Numbered from the stretch's first letter, positions 1 through 7,332 are shown. The stretch: DNA of 19,863 nucleotides from QFOX01 sp044237845 (GCA_044237845.1 JBIIEL010000036.1:1-19863), one strand, 5' to 3'. Numbers and translations are program-made. The notes: generated by a model not told the origin, from the sequence alone.

Positions 1-1
1 C

Positions 2-286
2 CGCCATATCCATATGAGCCCGCAAGATGCCGCAAAAATGGGCTTAAAAAATGGCGATTATGTGGATGTGAAACTGGGGGATGGTGATCGCAGCGTATCG
101 TTTGCTAACACGTTGATCCGCGTGAAGGAAGGCTACGTCACCGAAATGCATATCGACACTGACGAAGCCAACGCCGCCGGTATCGCCTTTCAAACCAAGG
201 GTGAACTGGTGATGAACGAGACACGCGGTGAAGCTGACATCGTGGCGAAGAAGAATATGGAACTGAATGGGAGGAAAGCTGCATGA
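2..286 (+). CDS. PduL-type phosphate acyltransferase, C-terminal part (5' end outside window)
   Basis: This family moves an acyl group between coenzyme A and phosphate (acetyl-CoA to acetyl phosphate or the propionyl equivalent) and usually works with acetate or propionate kinase. The open frame enters the window from the left and already reads RHIHMSP at its first complete codons. This is the second His-x-His motif of PduL and belongs to its metal site. MHIDTDEANAAGI further on is another hallmark and supplies a further metal-binding histidine. About 94 residues are visible, so the first half is missing, and the ATG at 14 is internal rather than a start. The stop overlaps the fabI start by 4 bp (ATGA), which implies a shared transcript. 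A fusion to acetate kinase upstream cannot be excluded. The assignment is firm at family level; the acyl substrate is unknown. Confidence 0.85.
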   Translation, partial: RHIHMSPQDAAKMGLKNGDYVDVKLGDGDRSVSFANTLIRVKEGYVTEMHIDTDEANAAGIAFQTKGELVMNETRGEADIVAKKNMELNGRKAA

Positions 287-1047
287 GTATGTTAGCGGGA
301 AAGAAAGGTCTGGTCGTCGGCATCGCCAATGATGCGTCGATTGCATGGGGATGCGCCAAAGCCTTCCGGGATCATGGTGCGGAGCTTGCCATCACTTATC
401 TGAATGACAAGGCAAAAACCTATGTACAGCCGCTTGCAGAAAAACTGAATGCGCCGATCTGCATGAAGCTGGATGTTACGCAGCCAGCCGAGCAAGAAGC
501 GCTGTTTGCTGCGATAGCCGAAAAATGGGGCAAGCTCGATTTCCTGCTGCATTCCATCGCCTTTGCGCCGAAGGCAGATTTGCAAGGGCGTGTAGTGGAT
601 AGCACAATCACGGGATTCATGCAGGCAATGGATGTTTCCTGCCACTCACTCATGCGTCTTGCCAAGTCAGCCGAGCCACTGATGAAAGACGGCGGTTCCA
701 TCCTCACCATGAGCTATTACGGCGCGGAGAAAGTCGTCACGCATTACAATTTGATGGGTCCCGTGAAGGCAGCACTGGAGGCCAGCGTCAAATATCTGTC
801 CTCGGAACTGGGAGCGCAGCATATCCGCGTCAATGCGCTCTCTACCGGTCCGGTCAAAACCCGTGCCGCTTCTGGCCTCACAGATTTTGACAAGCTGATG
901 GAAACAGCGGCGAACAAAGCACCCATGCACCAGCTGGTGACGCTGGAACAGATTGGCGAAATGGCGGCGTTTCTGGTTTCCGATAACGCCAAACAAGTCA
1001 CCGGCCAGACGATCTATGTCGATGCTGGGTATAATGTGCGGGGGTAA
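283..1047 (+). CDS. fabI: Enoyl-[acyl-carrier-protein] reductase (NADH), FabI
   Basis: Catalyses the last reduction of each fatty-acid elongation round, turning trans-2-enoyl-ACP into acyl-ACP in the cytoplasm. The protein has 254 residues, near the usual FabI length. The N-terminal nucleotide-binding segment reads GIANDASIAWG (residues 13-23), the FabI version of the SDR glycine motif. The catalytic set is Tyr145, Tyr155 and Lys162 in the FabI pattern (Tyr-x9-Tyr-x6-Lys). LSTGPVKTRAASG follows at about 186-198, where the substrate loop lies. The first ATG overlaps the stop of the phosphotransacylase gene, and a GGGAGG-like ribosome site lies just upstream inside that gene. Pairing with acetyl-phosphate metabolism suggests co-expression. 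No other fatty-acid gene is in view. Confidence 0.95.
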   Translation: MSMLAGKKGLVVGIANDASIAWGCAKAFRDHGAELAITYLNDKAKTYVQPLAEKLNAPICMKLDVTQPAEQEALFAAIAEKWGKLDFLLHSIAFAPKADLQGRVVDSTITGFMQAMDVSCHSLMRLAKSAEPLMKDGGSILTMSYYGAEKVVTHYNLMGPVKAALEASVKYLSSELGAQHIRVNALSTGPVKTRAASGLTDFDKLMETAANKAPMHQLVTLEQIGEMAAFLVSDNAKQVTGQTIYVDAGYNVRG

Positions 1048-1053
1048 TAATGA

Positions 1054-1069
1054 GCGAAGTGACCTTCGC
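1054..1069 (+). terminator. Small hairpin just after fabI, possible weak terminator
   Basis: GCGAAG, loop TGAC, CTTCGC forms a perfect 6-bp stem immediately after the fabI stop. No uridine run follows; the next bases are mixed. It could end transcription weakly or protect the mRNA 3' end. The call rests only on the inverted repeat and its position. Confidence 0.25.
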
Positions 1070-1220
1070 CATCGCATCATATCTGTATTGTTTACAATCA
1101 AAATGTTGCGCCAGAAAAGGCGAAACGAAATGAATATCTAGACGCTGAATCTAGCGAAATGGCGCGCCTAGCGTCCCCGTATAGAAAAGTTTGGGGAAGG
1201 ACCCAGAAGGTCAAAAACGA

Positions 1221-1330
1221 AATGCGTGACGCTGTGTGACGGTGCGTGACGCTCCGTGATACCCCGTGACGCGGCGTTACTTCGCGTTACAATCCGTTAC
1301 ATGGTGTTACGCCGCGTTGCATCGCGCTGC
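1221..1330. repeat. Eleven tandem 10-bp repeats (iteron-like, candidate replication origin)
   Basis: Eleven consecutive decamers keep exact 10-bp phase, with consensus NNNN-YGTKAC. The first five end in GTGAC or GTGAT, the next four in GTTAC and the last two in GTTGC or GCTGC, so the core drifts stepwise along the array. The first four positions of each unit vary freely. A 10-bp period puts every core on the same face of the helix, as expected for cooperative protein binding. The array lies just beyond the 3' end of the replication gene, where several satellite and plasmid replicons keep their origin. Binding by the DUF3987 protein is inference. Confidence 0.75.
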
Positions 1331-1357
1331 ATGGATATGGCTCCCTTACTGCCTGAT

Positions 1358-1388
1358 ATTACTGACGAAACTAGGTTTCGTCAGTAAT
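1358..1388. repeat. Perfect 31-bp dyad over the stop codon of the primase gene
   Basis: Two 14-bp arms, beginning ATTACTGACG and its exact complement, flank a 3-nt centre. On the minus strand the TAG stop of the primase gene lies at the centre. No T tract follows on either strand, so a standard intrinsic terminator is unlikely. With the decamer array 28 bp away it could be part of an origin (strand opening, Rep binding) or a site where transcription and replication meet. The symmetry is certain and the function is inferred. Confidence 0.7.
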
Positions 1389-3800
1389 GTCAGTGTCTGC
1401 CAGTTTGGTTTTAGATACCGAAGGGTTGATGATGTAGCTGACCTTGGGGCGGCCACCACGCTGGGTGGTGGGTTGCGCGTATTCGCGTATCCAGCCCAAG
1501 CGCACCAATTCCTCGCAGGCGATTTCCACCAGCTCCTGATCGGTGAGCATATGCCAACCTTTGCGATAGATACTGCGCACCGTGAACCCATCTTCTAACT
1601 CGCCTTGCCGGATGCGTTTGCACAGCGCAGCGGCGGCTTGTTGCGCGGCATCGGCCACCATGTGATAGATGCGGCGGGCGTGCTGCTCCAGATAGTCGCA
1701 CCATGCAATCGCCTGCTCGGTAGCCTCACGCGAGACCTGACCATTGGCAGTGCCGTCGGCCAAGCGTACGATATGGAAGATGAGCGCCAGCGCAGGCATG
1801 AGCTTGCGGTATTTCGCGAGGTGTTCAATGATCAATCCTTCCTCGCCACCGCGCAGCTTCTCAATTTCAAGGCGCGTGAGCCACTCGTAGAAAAGGCTTT
1901 GCGCTTCGTCCTCGAAGCGGAAATATGGCAGTTTCTTTTTACCGATACCGGCGGCAAAATCGCCCAGGCACATGCCGTCGATGGTGGTGAAAATCGCATT
2001 CACCCGATCCCGCGCAAAGAGATTCGCCCCGCGAACTTCCAGCTTCCACTGCTTGATGTCATCGGGATAAACCAGCAGCTGAAACCGCTGGATCAAGCCA
2101 TCATTGCCCACTTCGCGCAGCGTGCGGTTGAGGTAATAGTTGAGCCTGCTGGGTTGCGTGCCACCCAGAATGGAGATGCAGACATTTTCCGTGACCACCG
2201 TGCCGCGCCCGATGCGGTCGGTGATATGGCTGCCGAAGCCGTTCCAGCCTTCAAGGAAAAATGCGCGGTCACCCGTGCGGCCTTCCTTCTCCCAGGAGAG
2301 TAGCACGGCGATCAACTCATCGCGAAATACAAGCAAGCCTTGCGGGTTGGTTGCCAGCATTTCGCTGAGTTTTTCCACCGTGGTGTCGTTGGTGTGATAA
2401 CGCCGCCAGGTGGGGACTTCCGGCGCTTCTATCTCAGCATATTCCCCCTGGAAATCCTCCAGTGTTTTGCCGTCGGTGGATTTGCCCTTTGCCAGCTCCG
2501 CAATTTGCTTCTTGATCACATCCTGCTTGGATTCTTGAGCGATTTGCGCGAGCTCATACGCCTGCTTCTCTTTGGCGTATTGCTCCATGCTTTGCTTTTC
2601 CAGCTGCTTGATGATGCGTGTGGCTTCATCCATCGCAGGGCTTTTGAGAGTGCTGGGCTTGCCCACCACAATTCCCCACAAATTAGGAATGATGCACCAA
2701 TCGGGGTCATGCCGCTTCGGGCGGATGCTGCAGCGTGCGCCAATCAATGCGCCAAGCGAGGCCACAGCACTCACTGCCACATAATCCAGCGGGCATTGCA
2801 TTCGCTGGGAGACATCCACCAGCCATGCGCGTAGCGGCTCGGGAATAATCGCAGGGTCAAGTGCTGGCACGGGAAGCAAGGCTTGCTTCACCGGCTGTGG
2901 TTTCGGCCAATCCTCACCCGACATAACTGACGAAACATTGGTTGTGTCGGTTTTGTCAGTGCGTGGGGAAGCCATTCCCGCTGCAAGGCCGCTGTCGATG
3001 GTGAGGCGGATTTCCTCCGACGATAGACCAATCGCAAGTGCCACCGCCTCGAGCCGTGAACGCACCGACGACTCAGCCAAGCCCAAGGGGATCAACTGCC
3101 CCAGCGCAAACGCCGCTTTGTTGAGTGCATCATTGCGGCTTCCGTTGGAGGAAGTGGCCAATGCCGTAAGCTCGCCTTGCAGTGCCGCTTCCAGATAGGC
3201 TTCGGGCTTGTGCCCTGCCTGCGCGGCGGGGAGCATTGCTTCCGGCTGCGCTGTCACCAACCCAAGCAACCAATCGGGTGCATCCGCTGGTTCCACATCC
3301 CACGGTGACACTTCCCAGCGATAGGCGCTGCCGTTCGGGTGTATCGAAGGCGGTGCAACCACATAGCCGCCAGCGCCCCGCACATCGATTCCTGGCAGAG
3401 AAAACCCGCTGGAGGATGTGCCACTAAGGTTGCGTATTTCAACCCCCGCAGGGTAGCGGAAATAAAAATGCCTGCCTTTGCCGGTGTGCGTCAGTGGTGT
3501 TTCGGGAAGTTCCCCGTGCTTTTGGATCAGCGCCTGCAGGGTGGCTTCGCCTTGCGCCCCATCCACATCGAGCACAAAGATGTCGGAAATATCACCCGTG
3601 ACAATGCCGATATTATTCTCGGCGTTATCCCAGTTTCCGCACTGCGCACCCGAGGGGCGCTGCGATTGATAGCTCTTCCAGGCACCCGTGGGGATTTTCT
3701 CACGCGGCTTGAGGGGAATGGGGCACCAGCCGATGCGGTGATACCCCGTGAATCTGCCATGCGACAGCACCGACGCGGCGGTATTAGACGAGCCAATCAT
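1371..3800 (-). CDS. Bifunctional primase-polymerase with DUF3987 helicase-like domain
   Basis: Probable replication initiator/primase of the integrated element, 809 residues. The N-terminal prim-pol domain (about 15-185) shows VLDVDG with Asp78 and Asp80, GRHFYF with His111, and PGIDVRG with Asp139. These are the catalytic acidic, nucleotide-binding and metal positions of the archaeo-eukaryotic primase fold. A helical segment (about 195-280) contains the SNGSRNDALNKAAF pattern usual in such proteins. A DUF3987 domain (about 310-720) carries the P-loop-like GKPSTLKSP at 380-388. The tail looks like a winged helix (GWIREYAQ, RGGRPKVSYI). The chosen ATG follows a purine-rich GGGGGGTGGA ribosome site and overlaps the preceding gene by 17 bp. 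The same frame stays open 109 codons further upstream, but there it only mirrors the neighbouring gene. Confidence 0.85.
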   Translation of the reverse strand: MIGSSNTAASVLSHGRFTGYHRIGWCPIPLKPREKIPTGAWKSYQSQRPSGAQCGNWDNAENNIGIVTGDISDIFVLDVDGAQGEATLQALIQKHGELPETPLTHTGKGRHFYFRYPAGVEIRNLSGTSSSGFSLPGIDVRGAGGYVVAPPSIHPNGSAYRWEVSPWDVEPADAPDWLLGLVTAQPEAMLPAAQAGHKPEAYLEAALQGELTALATSSNGSRNDALNKAAFALGQLIPLGLAESSVRSRLEAVALAIGLSSEEIRLTIDSGLAAGMASPRTDKTDTTNVSSVMSGEDWPKPQPVKQALLPVPALDPAIIPEPLRAWLVDVSQRMQCPLDYVAVSAVASLGALIGARCSIRPKRHDPDWCIIPNLWGIVVGKPSTLKSPAMDEATRIIKQLEKQSMEQYAKEKQAYELAQIAQESKQDVIKKQIAELAKGKSTDGKTLEDFQGEYAEIEAPEVPTWRRYHTNDTTVEKLSEMLATNPQGLLVFRDELIAVLLSWEKEGRTGDRAFFLEGWNGFGSHITDRIGRGTVVTENVCISILGGTQPSRLNYYLNRTLREVGNDGLIQRFQLLVYPDDIKQWKLEVRGANLFARDRVNAIFTTIDGMCLGDFAAGIGKKKLPYFRFEDEAQSLFYEWLTRLEIEKLRGGEEGLIIEHLAKYRKLMPALALIFHIVRLADGTANGQVSREATEQAIAWCDYLEQHARRIYHMVADAAQQAAAALCKRIRQGELEDGFTVRSIYRKGWHMLTDQELVEIACEELVRLGWIREYAQPTTQRGGRPKVSYIINPSVSKTKLADTDITDET
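2926..2960. repeat. Second copy of the ACTGACGAAAC dyad, inside the primase gene
   Basis: ACTGACGAAAC and, 13 bp later, its complement with one mismatch repeat the arm sequence of the dyad at the gene's end. The copy lies in the linker between the prim-pol and DUF3987 parts (residues about 280-292), where protein sequence is likely under little constraint. It may be an additional binding site for the replication protein or a regulator. Confidence 0.5.
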
Positions 3801-4110
3801 CTTCCACCCCCCAGAGTTTGTTGATGATGCTGAGCGCCGCTGCATATTCAGATTCGCGGCGCAGATAGGCACGCAGCGACACAATCCCATGCCCGCCGTC
3901 TGGTCCCACATGGTCGTACCATCGGCCAGTGCGCAGGCTGTAGCAAATCTGCGCTTCGGGATTGCAGCGTTGTTTCCACGGGTTGGCCGCCACATAGACT
4001 TTGCCTTCCACATGGCCTTTGGGTAGCAGGGCTTGCAAAATCTCAAGCTGCTGCGGGCGAATATCGCAGTTGAGCTGCCGATAATTGAGGTAGCTATGAT
4101 TACTTGCCAT
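3784..4110 (-). CDS. Small primase-associated domain protein (zinc-finger-like fold without zinc ligands)
   Basis: 108 residues. The segment ICYSLRTGRWYDHVGPDGGHG followed by a helical IVSLRAYLRRESEY-like stretch matches the pattern found at the start of toprim or DUF3987 phage primases (x-LxTGRWxDfatGdkGGdxIsLvAyl). The cysteine ligands of classical primase zinc fingers are absent. It probably helps the downstream prim-pol protein recognise DNA. The ATG is preceded by GGAGG at good spacing and overlaps the upstream gene by 11 bp. Its own stop lies 17 bp inside the primase gene. A run of six G just before the primase start means that losing one base would fuse both genes into one product of about 912 residues. 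Confidence 0.6.
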   Translation of the reverse strand: MASNHSYLNYRQLNCDIRPQQLEILQALLPKGHVEGKVYVAANPWKQRCNPEAQICYSLRTGRWYDHVGPDGGHGIVSLRAYLRRESEYAAALSIINKLWGVEDDWLV

Positions 4111-4321
4111 TTTGCGCCTCCATCCATTGGAAGAAGGCCGCTTCATCAATCAGCACGCGGCGACCGCAGCGGCGGATGACTTTGTGAAAGCCGTTTGTCT
4201 TTTCGTGAAAGATCAGATGGCGCAGGCCACCCAGCGGTGGCCATTGGTGATGCTCATTCCACTTTGTCACGGGAATGAGGCGTGTCTGCTTTGCAGCAGG
4301 TTCGGTTGAGGAATCAGTCAT
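4100..4321 (-). CDS. AlpA-like small DNA-binding protein
   Basis: 73 residues. The core WPPLGGLRHLIFHEKTNGF then RRCGRRVLIDEAAFFQWM matches small winged-helix proteins of prophages and integrative elements (AlpA/excisionase type, HTH_17-like), which control integrase excision or early transcription. The start at 4321 is chosen because AGGAG stands just upstream; a longer frame from 4387 would run into an inverted repeat and lacks family resemblance. The gene overlaps the next one by 11 bp, implying translational coupling. Whether it is an excisionase, a repressor or an activator cannot be told. Confidence 0.65.
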   Translation of the reverse strand: MTDSSTEPAAKQTRLIPVTKWNEHHQWPPLGGLRHLIFHEKTNGFHKVIRRCGRRVLIDEAAFFQWMEAQNGK

Positions 4322-4389
4322 AGTGTACTCCTGAAAAAGTTGCTGCACGGTGCGGTTTTGCACGATGCTGCACTCAGAAAAGCACACGC

Positions 4390-4418
4390 GATTCCCAGCT
4401 ACGTTCCCGCTGGGAATC
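4390..4418. promoter_or_regulatory. Inverted repeat with clustered TTCCC/GGGAA motifs, probable operator or terminator
   Basis: GATTCCCAGC and its exact complement GCTGGGAATC flank a 9-bp loop that itself contains GTTCCCGC. Two further GGGAATT motifs follow up to position 4438. The cluster fills the only gap inside the element's gene row, 69 bp upstream of the AlpA-like start. It may be the binding site of a regulator such as the AlpA-like protein. On the minus strand TTTTCT follows the stem after about 8 bp, so a weak terminator is also possible. Confidence 0.5.
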
Positions 4419-4425
4419 AGGGAAT

Positions 4426-5100
4426 TCAGGCGGGAATTTTTCTTTTAGCCTTTTGTGTTTTATGATTTTCTTTGAGAATACCGATGCGGTTCTGCAAGGT
4501 CTTCAGTTCCATTTTCGGCTCATCAGCGCCATCACTTTGCCAATAGATAGTGGTGCCCTTAATTTCTTGAATGATGCCATCAGGGTCATATTTGCTGGAG
4601 CGGTCAGAATTATTCTCTTCCTGTTCCAACGCCTGGAGCACTTCCTTGGCCTGTGGCCAGCGTTTATATTGCGCGAATAGATCAAGGCATACGCGCTCCA
4701 GCAATCCGTGCATTCTATTCTCACGCGGTGGTAGCGGCTTGGGCGGTAGATTTTCTTGAGGCACCGCTTCGCATTTATCAGCTAACGCAATACGCATCTC
4801 AGGAAATAAAAACTTCGGCTTCTGCCCACGCGCCTCCGCCCAGCGCTTCAAATCCTCCCGAGCAATTTTCGCGCGGTCAGGGTGTCGTTTCGTCCGTATT
4901 TGCTCCGTGATCCAATCATCATGATGGGTGACGGGAATTTGCGCAGGCAATTCTTCTAAACGAATGGCTTCCGATATTTCATGAAGCACATGCTGGTAGT
5001 TGTGCTGATTTTCAAGAGTGACATTCGTAATTTCACACCACGCCATAGCCGCTTCGCTGGGCGTAAAAAATGTTCGAAGATTGAGGGCGATACAATCCAT
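4426..5100 (-). CDS. Hypothetical protein of the integrated element
   Basis: 224 residues, not recognised. The protein is hydrophilic and rich in charged residues, with no signal peptide or membrane segment. The N-terminus (FFTPSEAAMAWCEITN) could form a helix-turn-helix-like bundle. The middle holds a basic stretch (EQIRTKRHPDRAKIAREDLKRWAEARG) and a proline-rich linker (ENLPPKPLPPRE). The C-terminus is basic (KAKRKIPA). The start is the ATG overlapping the integrase stop (TGATG); a GTG one codon upstream is equally possible. Position between integrase and the regulatory gene suggests a role in DNA binding or control of the element, but that is only context. Confidence 0.6.
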   Translation of the reverse strand: MDCIALNLRTFFTPSEAAMAWCEITNVTLENQHNYQHVLHEISEAIRLEELPAQIPVTHHDDWITEQIRTKRHPDRAKIAREDLKRWAEARGQKPKFLFPEMRIALADKCEAVPQENLPPKPLPPRENRMHGLLERVCLDLFAQYKRWPQAKEVLQALEQEENNSDRSSKYDPDGIIQEIKGTTIYWQSDGADEPKMELKTLQNRIGILKENHKTQKAKRKIPA

Positions 5101-6164
5101 CACGCCCCCTCGAAAATCTTTTTGTTCATCTTCTCCACTACGCCAGCGGTGTGGACTTCGCTGAGGTGGGAGTAACGCTTCACCATCGCCAGCGTTTTGT
5201 GGCCAAGGACTTCCGCGATTTCATTGGTGGAGGCACCGTTCATGGCGAGATAACTGGCGGCGGTGTGGCGCAAGTCGTGGAAGCGGAAATCTTCGATCTT
5301 TGCTTTCTCAAGCACAGCCAGCCAAGCGGCGCGACTCTCCCATGGGCGGGTAGGATTTTGCGGGGATGGGAACACCAGCGGGCTGACCTTATTGCGGCCT
5401 TCATATTGCGCCTGCATCAGCTCCAGCGCATGATGGGCGAGCGGTAACACGCGGCGTTCGCCGTTTTTCGTGTCCTGCAGCACGATGGCTTTGCGCTTAA
5501 AATCCACGTCCTTCCATTGCAGGTTGATCAGCTCGCCGTGGCGTGCGCCGGTGGAGAGCGCCAGCACCACTAGCGGGTAGATGAATTCGCTGTTGATTTC
5601 CGTGCAGGCGGCAAGCAGGCGCGTGCGTTCGTCGTCGCTTAGGAAGCGCACACGGCCACGCGGCTCGGGCAGTTTGGCGATTTTCGCCATGGGGTGTTCC
5701 TGCAGCCATTCCCATTCGTTCCCCGCGACGCTAAAGGCATGACTCAGTGCGCCCATGTAGCGGTTGGCGGTGCCTGCGCTGCGGCGTTCGACGTTTTTGC
5801 CGGTGGCGATTAACTTATCGCGCTTCTCGATGATCAGGTTTTTGGTGACATCCGCCAACGCATACGCGCCGAGTTCGCTTTTCCACCAGTCCAGATACAT
5901 CTCCACTGCGCTGGCGCGTTTGGGGTTGCGAGTTTTTTGGTAATCGAGGTAGCGTTTGATGAGATCAGCGACGGTGTATTTTTTCGCCTGAGTGGTTTTG
6001 AAATAGCGGCCTTCGCGCATGGCCGTTTCGGTTTGTGATGCCCAGTTTCTCGCATCTGTCTTGCGCTCGAACGTGGCCGACTGAGAGGGAAAACCGCGAA
6101 TGCGGATCTTCACGCGGTAGCTGGTTTTGCCGTCAGGCGTTTGCCTTGTTTCGATGGTTGCCAT
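5100..6164 (-). CDS. Tyrosine site-specific integrase
   Basis: Phage-type integrase of 354 residues that would insert and excise the element. An N-terminal arm-binding domain (1-60: YRVKIRIRGFPSQSATF, then KTDARNWA) precedes a SAM-like core-binding domain (about 62-165). The catalytic domain holds the full set Arg208 (TGARHGEL), Lys233, His296 and Arg299 (HDLRH), His322 (LGHK) and Tyr331 (RYSHL). All are present, so the enzyme is probably active. The ATG follows GAGAGG at 7-nt spacing. It is the first gene of the minus-strand row, with the next gene overlapping its stop. The target site is unknown; a nearby tRNA-Ser gene is the obvious candidate, but no duplicated tRNA end was found. Confidence 0.92.
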   Translation of the reverse strand: MATIETRQTPDGKTSYRVKIRIRGFPSQSATFERKTDARNWASQTETAMREGRYFKTTQAKKYTVADLIKRYLDYQKTRNPKRASAVEMYLDWWKSELGAYALADVTKNLIIEKRDKLIATGKNVERRSAGTANRYMGALSHAFSVAGNEWEWLQEHPMAKIAKLPEPRGRVRFLSDDERTRLLAACTEINSEFIYPLVVLALSTGARHGELINLQWKDVDFKRKAIVLQDTKNGERRVLPLAHHALELMQAQYEGRNKVSPLVFPSPQNPTRPWESRAAWLAVLEKAKIEDFRFHDLRHTAASYLAMNGASTNEIAEVLGHKTLAMVKRYSHLSEVHTAGVVEKMNKKIFEGA

Positions 6165-6206
6165 GCCATTTGCCTCTCATAGCGAAAGACTACAAAACAT
6201 GGCATG
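6162..6206. promoter_or_regulatory. 8-bp inverted repeat spanning the integrase start
   Basis: CATGCCAT (including the start codon) and ATGGCATG are exact complements 29 bp apart. In RNA they could pair the start codon region with the leader, or they could be a half-site pair for a repressor. The arms are short enough that chance is possible. Confidence 0.3.
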
Positions 6207-6303
6207 AATTAGCAACGCTCAAAATAAGAAAAACGGATGAAAGCTATAAGAACACATTAGCTATCAGCATCTTGAGGCGATTAGTATCGTTGCGGGACAA
6301 TTC

Positions 6304-7332
6304 TTATGCAAATCGTGACTTTGTTTTGTTGGCGATGGAAACCAGCCAAAGCATGGCAGGAACTTCCACCAGCACACCGACCACTGTGGCAAGTGCTGCG
6401 CCAGAGTTTAGCCCAAACAGGCTAATAGCCACAGCAACGGCAAGCTCAAAGAAATTGGAGCTGCTGATAAGTGCAGCGGGTGCGGCAATGTTGTGCGGGA
6501 TGCGCGCTTTGCACATCCACACATAGGCGAGTGTAAACATCAGCACGCTTTGTATCAGGATGGGCACTGCGATCATGCCGATGACCAGCGGCTTTTGTAG
6601 CAGCGTTTCGGCTTGGAATCCGAATAGAAGAACAACAGTCGCAAGTAACCCAAGCACGGAATATGGCTTCAAATGATTGAGGAAAGAAGCAAGGCGTTGT
6701 TCGCTATGTGCGAGTAATTTCTTGCGCGTGGCATATCCTGCCATAATGGGGATAATGACATAAAGCCCAACCGATAGCAGCAGGGTTTCCCACGGCACGG
6801 AAATATCCGCTACGCCCAGCAGGAGCGAAGCAATCGGTGCATAGGCGAAAATCATTATCACATTGTTGAGCGCAACCTGTACCAGCGTGTAGTTGGCACT
6901 GCCACCGACCAAGCGACTCCACACAAACACCATCGCGGTGCATGGCGCAGTGCCAAGCAGGATGAGGCCAGCGACATATTGCTTGGCATCTTCGGGCGGT
7001 ATGAATGGGGTAAAAACATGTTGTAGGAATAAAACGCCGAGTGCCGCCATGGAAAACGGCATGACAAGCCATGTCACCACGAAGCTGATAGCGAAGGCTT
7101 TGGGCTTTTTGGTGGCATCTCTCAGGGTGGAAAAATCAACATTCACCATCATCGGGTAAATCATCACCCAGATTAAAACGGCCACCACCAGATTCACGCT
7201 GGCAACTTCAATATGGGCGACAGCCTGAAACACAGAAGGAATCAAATGGCCTAAACCGACACCAGCAGCGATGCATAAGGCAACCCAGATGGAAAGGTAA
7301 CGCTCGAAAAAGCCAAGGGGAGAATTGGTCAT
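6304..7332 (-). CDS. acr3: Arsenite efflux permease, ACR3 family
   Basis: Inner-membrane protein of 342 residues with about ten hydrophobic segments, exporting arsenite from the cytoplasm. The family's key cysteine is in LGTAPCTAMVFVWSRL (Cys131), and the late helix with NFFELAVAVAISLFG carries the conserved acidic residue. Length is typical. The ATG overlaps the arsC stop by 4 bp, so the two genes form one operon in which ArsC makes the arsenite that this pump removes. No arsR repressor is visible next to them, which is unusual. The pair lies between a tRNA gene and an integrase and may have arrived with the element. Confidence 0.92.
   Translation of the reverse strand: MTNSPLGFFERYLSIWVALCIAAGVGLGHLIPSVFQAVAHIEVASVNLVVAVLIWVMIYPMMVNVDFSTLRDATKKPKAFAISFVVTWLVMPFSMAALGVLFLQHVFTPFIPPEDAKQYVAGLILLGTAPCTAMVFVWSRLVGGSANYTLVQVALNNVIMIFAYAPIASLLLGVADISVPWETLLLSVGLYVIIPIMAGYATRKKLLAHSEQRLASFLNHLKPYSVLGLLATVVLLFGFQAETLLQKPLVIGMIAVPILIQSVLMFTLAYVWMCKARIPHNIAAPAALISSSNFFELAVAVAISLFGLNSGAALATVVGVLVEVPAMLWLVSIANKTKSRFA

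Larger units (their letters stand above)
1100..6303 (-). mobile_element. Small integrated element with integrase and its own replication module (borders approximate)
   Basis: Five genes run on the minus strand between chromosomal fabI and the arsenic genes: integrase, unknown 224-residue protein, AlpA-like protein, primase-associated domain protein and primase-polymerase/DUF3987 protein. An origin-like decamer array and dyad lie after the last gene. All gene junctions overlap except one gap that holds an inverted repeat. Nothing resembles a relaxase, capsid, portal, terminase or lysis gene. I infer a phage-satellite-like or integrative mobilizable element, or a prophage remnant reduced to integration and replication functions. 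I could not find matching attachment-site repeats, so both ends are estimates. The arsenic genes up to about 7870 may belong to it. The left end must lie between the fabI stop and the repeat array. Confidence 0.6.

Noticed and set aside
1221..1330. Decamer array as a CRISPR
   Set aside because: Units are only 10 bp with no spacers of regular 30-bp size, and no cas gene is near.
1358..1388. Intrinsic terminator of the primase gene
   Set aside because: The stem is perfect but no T tract follows on either strand.
1605..2303. 232-residue plus-strand open frame
   Set aside because: Antisense shadow of the DUF3987 region, with no recognisable motif or ribosome site.
3801..4127. N-terminal 109-residue extension of the prim-pol protein
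   Set aside because: It has no family resemblance and overlaps, in another frame, a gene with clear motif and ribosome site.
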